A stretch of DNA of 64,000 nt. Origin: Apostichopus japonicus (Eukaryota; Echinodermata; Holothuroidea; Aspidochirotida; Stichopodidae). Made by a program: the position numbers and the translations under genes. The stretch spans positions 15,886,013 through 15,950,012 of the forward strand of contig NC_092577.1 in the NCBI RefSeq assembly GCF_037975245.1, read 5' to 3'. The notes beneath the pieces were generated by a model that was not told the origin of the DNA, searched no databases, and saw only the letters and a program-made list of their open reading frames with translations. Shown one piece after another: positions 1 to 11,547 of the stretch; within the stretch, counting starts at the first letter, position 1, and each line of letters starts with the position of its first letter.

Positions 1-1300
1 TCCCAAAATATCAACCGTGTCACACCTTGGAACTGAGAGTTATTGCATTAAATGTCTGAAAATGAACTTTGACCTTGTATAACTGAACCCACAAAGGTCA
101 CCTGGGGTAAACCTATTGACATTTTTGATTGGTGAGACGTGAATATAGCATCAAAACTGTAAAAATTCAAACTTTTTCTTTGCCCATTTTCTCACCCAAG
201 ATACTAGTTTTTTAACATTAATTGACCTTTGATGACCTCGGATCACATGACCGTTAAGTTTGAAAATATTCCTCTATACCATTTGCAACTTGTCCCAAAA
301 TATCAATGTTGTTACACCTTGGCACTGGGAGTTATTGCATTAAATGTCTGAAAATGAACTTTGACCTTGTGTAACTTTACACAAAGGTCACCCGTGTGTC
401 AACCCATTGACATTTTTGATCGGAAGGTACCTTTCATATCCAAATCTAGCATCGAAACCAAACATTTTCTTTTTCGCCCGTTTTCTCCCAAACTAAGCAC
501 ATTTTTTCTAATGTGACCTTTGACCTTTTGACCTTGGTTTCAAATGTAGTTTGATCTGCTGATTCCAAAAATCAACACGACAAGTGTGTACAGCCATGCT
601 AACTCCGACCGAAAACTTTGACCCCATATAAGTTCGCACACAAAGGTCACACGGGGGTCAACCTATCGATATTTATGATCGGAAGGTACCTTTGACATCT
701 GAAAATAGCATCGAAACTGTCAAAATGCCCAAAACATGAAAAGGTCATCAGAGGTCAAATTGAGGTCAAGGGTCACCCAGATGTGGGTCGACAATTGGAT
801 TACACTGAAGCAACTCCCAACCCTAACGGACAATTCGTTCTCAAGTTTTCGCAAAAATACTACTTTTTTAACATTAATTGACCTTTGGTCACCTCAGATG
901 ACATGACCGTTAAGTTTCAAAATGTTCTCCTAACCAGTTCACAACTTATCCCAAAATATCAACCTTGTCGCACATTTGCACTGGGAGTTATTGCAGTTTT
1001 AGTATTTTGGGTTTTGGGACCATAACTGACCTTTGGCGACCTTTGTGGGCACCAAAAACAATAGGGTTCATCTACTCACTATGGGCCACCCACCCACCAA
1101 GTTTGATCATGATCAGTCAATCCCTTGTTGAGTTATCGTGCATACAAGCTAAAGCGTCACACACACACACACACGCATACCTGTACGCCCAACATGTCTG
1201 AGGACCTTGACGTACCACCTTCCAATGAGGACCTCTATTTAGGGTGTGGTCAGGAAGAATTACTGTCTCACTTTGTGACACAAAGAAGCCTTCATCAGCT
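1..1300. repeat. Degenerate tandem repeat, unit about 290-330 bp
   Basis: The word tcccaaaatatcaa starts near 1, 293 and 949, each time followed by ttgcactgggagttattgca-like sequence. Between these lie repeated aaaggtcac and ttgacctttg words. The middle copy, near 570, is strongly degraded. The array ends in a short (CA)n run near 1160 and fades by about 1300. No protein is supported here; short open frames on both strands are chance frames in repeat sequence. Confidence 0.8.
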
Positions 1301-2339
1301 TTTTTGCCCCACACTATTTGTTTGAGGACCTACCTGCTATACATGCGAGGACGTGTGATGGGTATGCATTAAAATTTGTTGAGATTTTTTCAGAGGACTA
1401 CTTATTCACTCGATTTGGAGAAATACAAATCATTTTTTGTCAAATGCTACCCTGAATGTTTTGAGGATTAAATGTCAGTACATACAAAAAGCACTGTTTC
1501 AACTAGCAATTGTCTGACACTACTGTATGAGAAATCTCCACGTATGCATGCAGGCTTCCACTGTCTGCATTTAAGTTGGCTGGTACTTGTCTGAGGACAA
1601 TACGTTGAATTCCAATAGTTTTTCAGTGAAATGTGCACGAATAAAAGTTGTCGAGTCATCCCATGCACTTTTTATTCATCGACAAATACATTTAAGCCAA
1701 GCAAAGTGTATAACAAATTATCTAAATATTTGGGAGTGCATAAACTAACCCTTTTGATGCAAAGCAGATGAGTGGTGGGGGGGGGGGGGAGGGCAGGTCC
1801 ATATAAGATGAAACTTGACATTTAAAAAATCTCTCAAAACAGATAATGAAGTTGCAATCTATATTTGGCAACTGCTTATACAATAACAAATATATTGAAT
1901 GGTTAGAAAGTTGCTGAAAAATACATCTCACCCTAACATGACAAACAAATCTTAAAAACTGAATGGATTTTTTTAGGAGTTCTTCAGAAGGACGGAGTAA
2001 CTTCTTTTCGAAGGACGGAGTGAATGATCTTAATAATAAATTTGGCTTCGTTAAATTGCAAATAACACTTATGCAATAATTAAATCTCTATCAAGGTTTC
2101 CTTAATACAATAATTAACTAACTACATCAACATTTTAAATCGATGCTTGGTGCCAACAGATATAGCAGTAATTAGACATTGGCTTGAAAAATAGGGGCAT
2201 TGAATTTTACTGATGAGCTGTGTAGTTTATTCAATTGCATTTGTAGATCTTGATGCAAAGTAATTTGGTACACAATTGGGTAATTAATACACATTACTGA
2301 AAAACACATTGGACTTCAGGTTTCACAAATTGTGGAACA
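1301..2339. other. Intergenic, nothing recognised
   Basis: AT-rich sequence with a G-run of 12 or more near 1780. I see no coding exon, RNA gene or mobile-element end. Confidence 0.5.
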
Positions 2340-3060
2340 TTTGTGGACTGGCAAGTTTGAAAAGATGGCAGATATCTTACTTCATCTGTTATCTAATAGT
2401 TGATTTAAAACATGCTACTATTTACAGAGAGTCTTCTTGCTAACTGTTTCCAAAATACCGCTTCTGTTTACTGGCGAGCAGTGGCAAGTTTACAAAGATG
2501 ACAAATATATTACTTCAACTTTTGTCTACTACTTGCTTTAAAACAACCTACTATTTACAGACAGTCTTCTTGCTAACTGTTTCTAAAATACCGCTTCTGT
2601 TTACTGGCGAGAAATGGCAAGCTTAAAAAGATGGCAAATATGTTACTTCAATGTTGTCCACTAGTTCAATGCTGTTGTCTACTAGTTTATTTAAAACATG
2701 CTAAAAGTCTCCTTTTTAACTTATTCCAAAATACCGCTACTGTTTACTGGCGAGCAGAGGCAAGTTAAAAAGGACGGTAGATAAGTTACTTCAACTGTTG
2801 TCTACTAGGTGATTTGAAGCAAGGTACTATTTACAGAAAGTCTTCTTGATAACTGTTTCTAAATATCCCATTTGTTTACAAGCGAGCAGTGGCAAGTTTG
2901 AAATGATGGCAGATATGCTGCTTTTACGCTAGTCTACTAGTTTATTTAAATATGCTTCTATTTACAGACAAGATCTTGTTAACTGTTTGTAAGTATCGCA
3001 TCTCTTTTCGGTGAGCAGTGGCAAGTTTAAAACATGCTTCTAATTGCAGACAGCCTTAGT
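2340..3060. repeat. Tandem repeat, unit about 134 bp, about 5-6 copies
   Basis: The word ggcaagttt or a close variant recurs near 2349, 2483, 2616, 2759, 2892 and 3020. Each is accompanied by gatggcagatat, ttacttcaa and cttcttgctaactg. Copies diverge and the last is shortened. The array lies just downstream of the last exon of the minus-strand SET/recombinase gene. Confidence 0.85.
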
Positions 3061-3258
3061 ATTAATTGCATAAATAGATATGCTGCTTCATTGCATCATA
3101 TGCCCTCATGTAATAAATGAAAGGCATCATAGTTGTGAAAAAATAACTATTTGTTAGCTCCTTTCTTGTGAGATTGAATATTGTTATAAACTGTGTATTT
3201 AATACTTTTCCAATCTCGGCTATAAAAGAATAGGAAACTTCCTCTGGCAGTTTATAAC

Positions 3259-4013
3259 TTAATTTTTCCCCGGAACCTTCATAAGTTTAACATGATGTTC
3301 AAATGCACTTTTTACAGCAGCAATCTCTGCTGGAGACCACGGTCTTCTTTCTCCAGACTTCCTAGTTTTCTTAGTTGGATGATATGGTCATTGTAGAGTG
3401 GTCAAGCAGCTTCTTTTGAGAGCTGAGCATATTCACCTTTAGTTTCATGTTTGAAATGCTTTCCCACTACATTCCCACTACATAATAATCCTTGTAACTA
3501 AAAGGCTGCATTCAGAGCAGTTCACTCGCTACATATGACTCAACCCATAATCACATGACCTTTAAATTATTTGCCTTTGAGTATCACTAACCTTATGAGA
3601 TTAATAGTTTTAGCGGCAAATTACTTGTTACAATTGCACTTCCAACTAGCTACCACAACTACTGACCTCTATTACTCCAAAACTTATAATTGAATATTTT
3701 GTATTGAATAACAATGACTTTGATCAAAATAAGGCAAAGAAAGTAGGGTTATGAAGAATTTGATTACCCCTCATGAACTTTTACACCCTTCTGACAAAGC
3801 ACCCAAATATCTTAACATAATTACTAATTTTCAAGCTTATATTAAAAATCTGGAAGAGATACTAGAAACAGCAACTTCAAATTGTTGACAGATGGATTTA
3901 ACAATATAAAAAGAACGATATGTTGCAAAACAGTAACAAGTTACCTTTCTTCTTTACCACTGCATCACTTTCATCATCAGAACTTTGTTCCTCTTCATCA
4001 CAAGAGCCAACAT
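3259..4013 (-). CDS. SET/recombinase fusion gene: acidic exon and start of Myb/SANT-like domain
   Basis: Two exons. The first (about 3958-4013) follows a good acceptor (cttttcag) and encodes an acidic stretch rich in D, E and S. Donors at either 3958 (GTAAAG) or 3945 (GTAACT) are possible; the first keeps the next frame. The last exon (3259-3369) encodes a basic run, then RRPWSPAEIAAVK and KVPGK, which is the opening of the Myb/SANT-like domain that ends proteins of this family. The frame stops right after VPGKN, before the second half of that domain, which is present in the relative at 14,240. The stop lies beside an A5 run, so a one-base indel could explain the truncation. Confidence 0.6.
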
Positions 4014-4076
4014 CTGAAAAGATGAAATAATCTCAACACTGTAGAAATAATTACAAAACAATTCTTTTGTATAAAA

Positions 4077-4135
4077 CTGAGCGTGCAATTAGGTGCAATT
4101 AAGAATGCCAATGTTGCACCTAATTACATGCTCAG
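4077..4135 (-). other. Short intronic hairpin, 22-bp arms, 15-nt loop
   Basis: The arms ctgagcgtgcaattaggtgc... and ...gcacctaattacatgctcag pair over 22 positions with one wobble and one mismatch, around a 15-base loop. It lies in the intron between the recombinase exon and the acidic exon. The size resembles a microRNA precursor, but a foldback scar or chance palindrome fits equally well; nothing here shows processing. Confidence 0.5.
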
Positions 4136-4371
4136 ATTTATTTTAAAAAAAGATACCTATTCTTCTTTATTTGGTGTAGCTGTAATGAATTTTGTGGAAG
4201 GAAAATGGCTGCTAAAGTTTAATTTGAATATGCATTTACTATTCGATTCTTAACAGGATTTATCATTTCAACAATGAGGATTAATGTTAATATCTTTATT
4301 ATAAAAATATTCACCACCAGTGGCCACTGAGATTTCAAAGATGAGTTGAACAACAAATTTATGTAACATAC

Positions 4372-6289
4372 CTTCCATATCTATTTCGATTTCATCCCGA
4401 CTTTTCCCCACGTAGTCCCCAATGGTGCCTTTCTCTGCTAGCATCAGAATTTTGGACACCTTGGCTGTCTGAAGAGTACTTTCTGGGAGTCTGTAATATT
4501 CGCGATGTATGTTTATATCATGGCCCATAAATCCGGCCAGAACATCTAGTTCGTTGCCCTTCAGACTCAATACTTGTGACATTGTTGCCACCTGCTTCCT
4601 TAACTGCGTGGAAGTCAAGTGCTCTGGATGTTTAGTACCGGAGGAAAGAGCAAACTTTCGAAGGCAATCTGCACCACGATATCCTGTGTTGGTAGCAGGA
4701 CGTGGAAATAGAAATGTATTTGTCGATAGTACCCCTACAGCATATCTATTGTTTGGATGTTTTTCTCAGTAAATAGGACCGGTACTTTTCTTCCTCTCTT
4801 TCCGCGAATCTCTACTCTAGTCAACGTTTGGCAGAGTTTCTGTTCCCACTTAGAGAGGCTCTTCATTACATCGTCATTATGGGCAACACTCTTCTTATCG
4901 TAATCTGTTATCCCCATACGTTCTATCTCACCACTCCTCCGGCGATTGAACAAAATCACTTGTGCTAAGGCCACCTGGCATAGGTCTGACCAATCTTGTA
5001 TGTTAGGGCTATCATTTAACTGTTGCCCCAGCTTTGTCACTTGAAGACACAGATGCTCCTGCACTTTGATTACATCTTCAGATAACGGCATCATACTTAC
5101 TTTGTTCCATTTCCTTTTGCTTAAGGTAGTGAGAGCCCTGGTAGATATGGCTGCTGCCCAATCAATGGAACACAGTTCATCGAATTGTTCACCCCTGTCT
5201 TGTAAGTCCTTGTCTCCTGATTTGATCCCTTCTGCTTTGATGAGCAGGGCACACTTGCGGAGAGAGTGTCCTAACTTTAATGCAAGAGAAGGAGTGGTGT
5301 ATGTCTGCGTGCTCACATCATATCCTGCAGTTACCTTTACAGCAGAGACAATCTTATCGAAGTGTTTGGGGTTAATACAATCCTTGATGGAGCTCAGTTC
5401 AGGATTACTAGCTCGAACTGTTAGCAACAAACGGCCAACCTCCCTCATCTTCTGACTAACATACTGAAATAAATGGGGCCTCAGCGTAAACACTCCCCAT
5501 TATACGCTCTCCCAATTGGATGATAGTCTCATCATTTCTAACAACCACAGAAACCTCATCTCGGTTCATCTTGCCAAGAACCTTTTCTCTAAAGGCAGCG
5601 TTAGATCCTTTCATTGGCAGGAGCAGAGCACACTCTGATTGCAGACTTTTACTCTGCGGTTTCTTCACGTCTGTCAACGGGCATACTTTTAGGTGTTTCC
5701 ACATGTCTGATCCTATATAGTATCCTAAACATTGTTTACATGGCAAGTACCAGCTTACAGGTATGGCGTTGGTTGGCCTTTTCACAGGTACGATAAATCC
5801 TCTACCTTTGGTGAGAACCTCCACATTATGAGCATGATTGCCTTTATTTCTGAGGATTTCCCACATTCTAGATCTCTCCTTTGAACCTTTGTCCAAGCTT
5901 AGAATCTCTGCCACTTCTAGCTCACTGCTGTGGGCTGCTTCCATATGTCGTGGTAGCTTTGCATATGAAACTTCACAATAAACACAAAAGTGGTGCTTAT
6001 CCCAAAGTCTTTTGTGCGAATTGTTGGCTGTAAGGATTTGCACACCACCTGTAGCATTTTCTCCATTTTTTCTTTGTCCTACACTCGGCATCGGTATTTC
6101 CGTGGACACATCCGAGTCATATTCACTCTCAGAAATGTGTGATACATCATCATCATCTTTGTAGGAAGGATCAGCCACTTGATGTGATGCATCATCATCA
6201 TTATCATCTTTGTAGGAAGGATCAGCCACTTCGTGTGATGCATCATCATCATCATCATCTTTGTAGGAAGGATCAGCCATTTCTGACAC
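4372..6289 (-). CDS. SET/recombinase fusion gene: acidic repeats, zinc fingers, tyrosine-recombinase-like core
   Basis: A long exon from an acceptor at 6289 (aaatag) to a GTATGT donor at 4371. It opens with three copies of an ADPSYKDDDDD-type acidic repeat. Next come a C2H2 finger (CVYC...HMEAAH) and a second C..C..H..C finger (CKQC...HLKVC). The rest reads as a tyrosine recombinase fold: a box I arginine in FNRRRSGEIERM, LTSTQLRKQ with the second arginine, GHD, and the candidate nucleophile tyrosine in HREYYRLPE. The His normally two or three residues before the second Arg is Thr or Gln here, so catalysis is doubtful. Two single-base shifts break the frame, one in a CCCC run near 5480 and one in an AAAAA run near 4765; on either side the protein continues without loss. 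Read with the SET exons upstream, this is one module of a larger gene. Confidence 0.75.
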
Positions 6290-6633
6290 CTATTTAAATG
6301 GAGTATGACCAAAAGAAATATTTCCTATCAGTACAACGACCATTAAATGTAATACATTAATAAAACCTGGGGTCATAACAATGCATACAAATTAAGCTGG
6401 AACGGTAACTGTTGTTAGGTCCTCCAAGGGATTGGCATGTCACTCTCTTTACAAGTCTTCTCTTCTTTTGATACCTCTACCAGCTTATTATTGATAAACA
6501 GTATTTTAGTATGATGTTTATATTACCACAACAAATTATATAACATTAAAAACATTCATTAACATGAAATATTCTCATTAAACTTTTACATTCACTGTAC
6601 ATAGCAATAGTAGATTAAATGACATGTTGTTAC

Positions 6634-6709
6634 CAATTGATCAATGGTAACTGATTTGGAAGCCTCTTTTGAAGCAATACAGCTATGAGTATTTTCTTCA
6701 GGAGCTACA
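6634..6709 (-). CDS. Possible small exon of the fusion gene
   Basis: Between a cctctgtag acceptor and a GTAACA donor lies an open stretch reading PEENTHSCIASKEASKSV. Its phase does not obviously match the phase-0 exons on either side, so it may be a skipped or alternative exon, or chance. Confidence 0.25.
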
Positions 6710-6779
6710 GAGGAATGCAAAAGTAACTATATGATCTTGATCATGTGAAATATACAACTAAAAGTTATTTATAGCTCAC

Positions 6780-9275
6780 CTTCATATCAGTCTCTTCTAT
6801 ATCAACATCCTCTTCTAATTCTTCATCAGCACCCTCCTAAAAATGAACCAAAACAAATTAAATATACAAATAAATCTGTTCGGTTGAGGAAATATTGTTA
6901 CTATTTTTAACAGTCAATTACACTCAGATTCAATATCTCCAAAACTATTAAACTCATATCAAATGTTTAACCCTCCATTAATTACTTTGTAATTGATTGT
7001 GAGGAAGTACCTATGTATACCACAATAATTTAAAATATCTACCTCTATTCTTCATACCTTGTTATGCCATTTAAACGATTTTGTAAATTAAGTTTCTTTT
7101 ACACCTGGACAGATGAATGGTTTCTTTGACAAAGTCAAGGGGCGTCATGGACACTACACTCACATAACAAATGTTCACAAAACCCTTAAGTGACCTATAC
7201 TTGTGAAGTCCTCACAAGGTTTGCTATAGAAACTACACTCACTCACATCAAAAATGTTCCTTAAACCTTTGTGTGAGCTGTCCTTTGCATGGCATGTATC
7301 CTATTTACGAACCTAAAATTTCACAGGCCCCTTTATGAATGAATGAACAGATTTTTTTTTTCATTTGTCTCACAAAATAACAGCAATTTCCTCACAAGTC
7401 CTCACAAGGGTCATCTTGGACACTACACTCATGCACTCACAGCCTTCAATGACAAATGTTCATTGAACCCTTGTGTGACCTATACGTGTCAATTCCTAAC
7501 AAAGGTTGCTATGGAAACTACACTCACATGACAAATGTGTATTAAAGCTCAGTTGTGTGAACTGTACTTTACATGACATGTATCCTATTTACGAATCTAA
7601 AATTTCACTATCTCACAGAGGACTCTGTCAACACATCATTTGATGAACAGCATCTTGGGATCAATATTGAGAATATTTCTTTAGTTTATCAGTACTTAAA
7701 AGTTTTTGGAAAAGCTGATCAGTAAAAAGTAAGTCCCAGAGATTAATAATGTCTTAACACTTTAACTATAATTCATAACATTTGCAAGAAGTACTTGGAA
7801 CTGCATGATATGTTTACTCTCGATGAATTCAGCAGAAAAAAGACTATGTGAGAGAAGGGAATGTGTATTTATAGCTCACCTCTACACCACTATCTTCTGT
7901 ATCATCTTCATCGTCTTCTAGTTGTACATCAGCATCCTGCTAGAAATGAATGAAGACAAATTTAAATAGACAGATTAATCTGAGTGATTGAGAAAGTCAA
8001 TACTAGTTTTGACACTGACAATTTTAATGATAGTACTATTTTTAACAGTCAATTACTCCCATTTTGTCTATTACCATAACAAGCAAACTTATTTCACATA
8101 TTGAGTCCTCTTTATATCTTCTCCACAAGAAAATTCAGCGAATTAATTAATTTGAAATATTAAGTAGGTCACTAACAAACTTTATTTTTAACCTAGTTTT
8201 GGAGATCTATACTTTTCAATTACAATTTCAGCTATCACACAAGTCCTCACTGGGACCACAGAGAGCATGGGATTTTACCACTAACTCACAGAGGACTATG
8301 AACTGTTGAGTAACTAAAATATCACCATGGTAAACACTTCGAAAAAAGCTTCCACAATACTTCATTTCAAGGAATAATTAAGCAAATCTTAAAGGTTCCT
8401 TGGTCCAAACATGATCAGAGTGAAGTATTTAATATCAGGAAAGTAATTACAAAAAGTTTGTGTGCATGGATATTTTACTTGCTTCTCTCTGAGGACTTAC
8501 CCATGTACACGACACAATCATTCCTAATATCTACTAATATCACACAAGTCCTCACTGGGACCACAGAGAGCATGGGATTTTACCACTAACTCACTGAGGA
8601 CTATGAACTGTTGACTTAATAAAATATCAACATGGTATACATCTTTGAAAAAGCCTCCACAATACTTCATTTCAAGGAATTATAAAGCCAATCTTAAAGG
8701 TTCCTTGGTCCAAACGTGATCATAGTGAGTATTTAATATCAGGAAACTAATTACAAAAAGTTTGTGTGCATGGATATTTTACTTGCTTCTTTCTGAGGAC
8801 TTACCCATGTACATGACACAATCATTCATAATATCTACCTGTATAATAACCACCTTTATATGATATTGAAACATGTCACTCATATGACAAATGTTCATCA
8901 AACCTTTGCTTCAGTTGTAATTTGCATGGCATGTATTCTATTTACCAACCTAAATTTTACTATCTCACAGAGGACTCCACCATCATGTGATGTACAACTT
9001 TCTGAGATCTATATTGAAAGTATTGCTTCAGTTTATCAGTAATTTAAAGGTGATTGAAAAGGTGATCAGTAAAAATTAAGTCCCAGAGATTAATAATCGT
9101 AATCTTAAACTATTGTTAACATATGCAGGCACTACTTGAAACTGAATGAGATGTTTACTCTCAATCATTCAGCAGAAAAATAACAATGTGAAAGAAGGAA
9201 ATTATATTTATAGCTCACCTCTACACCATTCTCTCCTGTATCATCTTCATCTTCTTCTAGTTCTACATCAGCATC
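6780..9275 (-). CDS. SET/recombinase fusion gene: three duplicated acidic mini-exons
   Basis: Three related exons lie at 9219-9275 (57 bp), 7880-7936 (57 bp) and 6780-6833 (54 bp, or 57 with the alternative acceptor). Each has a good acceptor and a GTGAGC donor, and each starts and ends in phase 0. They encode DADVELEEDEDDTGENGVE, DADVQLEDDEDDTEDSGVE and a third version starting GADEELEEDVD. They lie between the SET exons and the zinc-finger exon, so they form an acidic linker whose length changes by whole exons. The flanking introns are duplicated too. Confidence 0.65.
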
Positions 9276-9800
9276 CTGCTAGAAATGTATGAACATAAAT
9301 TGAAATGCACAGATTAATCTGAATGATTGAGAAAATCAATACTATTTTTAAAAATGACACTTTTAATGATAGTACTATTTTTAACAGTCAAATATTCCCA
9401 TTTTGTCTATTACCAGAAGTAGCACACTCATTTTAAATATTGACCCACTCTATATCTTCTCCAAAAGAAAATTTAGCTGATTAATTCATTCCACAAATTT
9501 AGTAGGTGACCTGGAAACATTTTTGGTTTTTAACCAAAATTGGAGTTTAATCCGTACTTTTCAATTACACAAGTCCTCACTGGGACCACGGAGAGCATGG
9601 GATTTTACCACTAACTTTCTGAGGACTATGAACTGTTGGGTTAATATCACCATGGCATGCATCTTTGAAAAAGCCTCCATAATACTTAATTTCAAGGAAT
9701 TATAAAGCAATCTTAAATGGTTCCTTGGTCCAATGGTGATCAGAGTTAAGTATTTAATATCAGGAAGCTAATTAGAAAAGTGTGTATGTATGACCATTTC
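6990..9800. repeat. Nested tandem duplications around the acidic exons
   Basis: The block containing tcctcactgggaccac and gagcatgggattttaccact occurs at about 8237, 8538 and 9567, giving a 301-bp tandem repeat inside a unit of about 1.33 kb. Another pair, near 7150-7325 and 7380-7610, shares cctatttacga and caaatgtt words. The two 57-bp exons are 1,339 bp apart and sit in equivalent positions of the larger unit. Confidence 0.8.
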
Positions 9801-9907
9801 ATTTCATTCTTGTGGGGACCAACATACCCCAGGTATTCGGGTATGCAATCTACTAAGAGGAATATATATTGCAGTTATTAAATTAATTGCATGTTTTTGA
9901 AGATTAC

Positions 9908-11537
9908 CATTCTTCAAGGTGCATCCTCCTTTCCATAATCATACCTGAGCTCTTGCCCAGGTAAGATATCTCGGATTGCAAATAGCAGTAGGTGAGGTTT
10001 CCCATCCACAGTTTCTTTCTTCACTTTACAGTTTGGTTCCCTCCAGTCATCATTGACCATCTTTGCCATGCAAAGATCTGATGTTGCATCAATGCTTTCA
10101 ACAGAAATATGAAAAACAATACTAAGTGACAACAAGAGCTCAAATGGTGCAGTTGCCATACTATAAATGACACTTCCTACAGGACTAGAACAGTCTACAC
10201 AGAGCAGTGCATGCAACTGAATAGCATGAATGTGGAAGAAGCAATTTCTGTCTCTGCAAGTGGTGTGAAAGGTCTTGTGCTTCATTTATTACTTATCTAT
10301 GCAAGTGATTCCAGCAATCTCTTTCACAGGCTGGCTTTGCATCAGTCTAAATTTTTATGCAGGTGATAATAGCCCCACTTTAGCAGTTTCTAACTTGCAT
10401 ATGCTAGTTTTTGCTGGTGATACTATCAATCACCTTTTACAGGAAACTAATTTTTATGGTTAAATGGATGTGTGCCGAGAGATTGGCTTCGGTTAGCTTG
10501 CGAGTCTATAAGCCTCCATGGCTTCTTTCGCGAGTTCCTGCTTGCGGGAAGATCACATATACATACATACATGGTTAAGACTAGGGAAATGACCCCTACA
10601 TGACCTCTGACCAATATTCCTGAACACCCATGTGCCATCAATTGATCAATGAATTTTTACCAACCTTCATAATCATCCAATTCAATCTAAGGGAGGAGCA
10701 GCTTTGGTGTTTTAACAAAATGGCCATAAATTAGCCCAACAATAAATGTTTTTTTAGTCACTCCCAGCACAGCCAAAGTACACCATTATTTGGTGACAAT
10801 TAATGACAACTTTTATCATTATCCGGAAAAAGCTGTGCAAGGAGTAGTACAGTACTTTATCTTAAACCAATCGATCCGATTACTGTAAACTGTGGAAGAG
10901 GCATTTTCCCCCCACAAAAATGGCTCCTAGATAACCATTGATTTTATCTTACTGAACACCTAATGCCTTCTTACTTGGAGATAACTGTGCCCAAGTTGTA
11001 TCATTATCTACCAAAAGCTGTGCATGAAAATGCATTTTAATTGTAAAACTGAGGATGCTCAAGGCAATAGAAAATCAGATATACATGTGACTCACCACAT
11101 CTTGTTTTTTCCATGCTGAAAGTGGAAGATGAAAGTTTCATCATCATGCTCTGTGGCTTCTGATCTCCCTAACTTGCCCCTGTACTGAACTAATTCTCCC
11201 TTTGTGAACGCTTTCTCTGAAAAGAGCCCCTTACCTATATGCAGTAAGAAAAAAAAAGGTGTTAGCTGTTACTGTAAAAATGTATATTTAAAGTAGTTTT
11301 TAAAGCAAGAAAATAATGAAATTCAGCTTCAAACTCAGCATGTATTGAAATTTATAGAAGTATACAACTTATTGCAGCTTCAGTCTTATAAATCCATCGA
11401 TTGTACATACCAACTGCGTCTGAGACTGTTTTTACAACAAATCCCGCCTGGTCTGTACCCTTCCTGACATATTCTTTAGCAACGTCAAGGGGACTTTGGC
11501 GGGCTCTTGAAGCTCTTCTTTGATTTCTGGAGTTCAT
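9908..11537 (-). CDS. SET/recombinase fusion gene: KMT5A-type SET domain
   Basis: Three exons with clean splice sites and matching phases: 11411-11537 (start ATG, donor GTATGT), 11096-11234 (donor GTGAGT) and 9908-10094. Together they encode about 150 residues of a SET domain. The opening RKGTDQAGFVVKTV is followed by GKGLFSEKAFTKGELVQYRG, then the core MVNDDWREPNCKVKKE, and ends LPGQELRYDYGKEDAP. The family (SETD8/KMT5A-like) methylates lysine, classically H4K20, in the nucleus. An in-frame TGA (9914-9916) falls exactly where the family has a conserved Trp (P-W-R); the next codons are R and M and then a GT donor. So either the SET protein ends here, or this is a nonsense change in a fusion that continues into the acidic exons. 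Confidence 0.75.
10095..11095 (-). other. Intron of the SET gene, with a repeat 3' tail
   Basis: The stretch near 10,470-10,575 (gcgagttcctgcttgcggga followed by atacatacatacat) looks like the 3' tail of a LINE or SINE with a microsatellite end; the family is not identified. Nothing coding is seen elsewhere in the intron. Confidence 0.4.
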
Positions 11538-11547
11538 CTCACTTTAA

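Noticed and set aside
965-1325. Overlapping open frames on both strands in the first kilobase
   Set aside because: They lie in degenerate tandem repeats and a (CA)n run, with no domain features.
1775-1790. G- and C-runs (also near 39,243, 40,615, 49,236, 49,853 and 53,080) as regulatory quadruplexes
   Set aside because: Plain mononucleotide runs without ordered tracts; common in this sequence and prone to error.
5456-5493. A 28-bp GT...AG intron at the frame change
   Set aside because: Too short for an animal intron; a one-base change in the CCCC run explains the shift better.
6079-6312. Met-rich frame with a triplicated pattern
   Set aside because: It is a shadow frame of the acidic SYKDDDD repeats, caused by the GATGAT codons.
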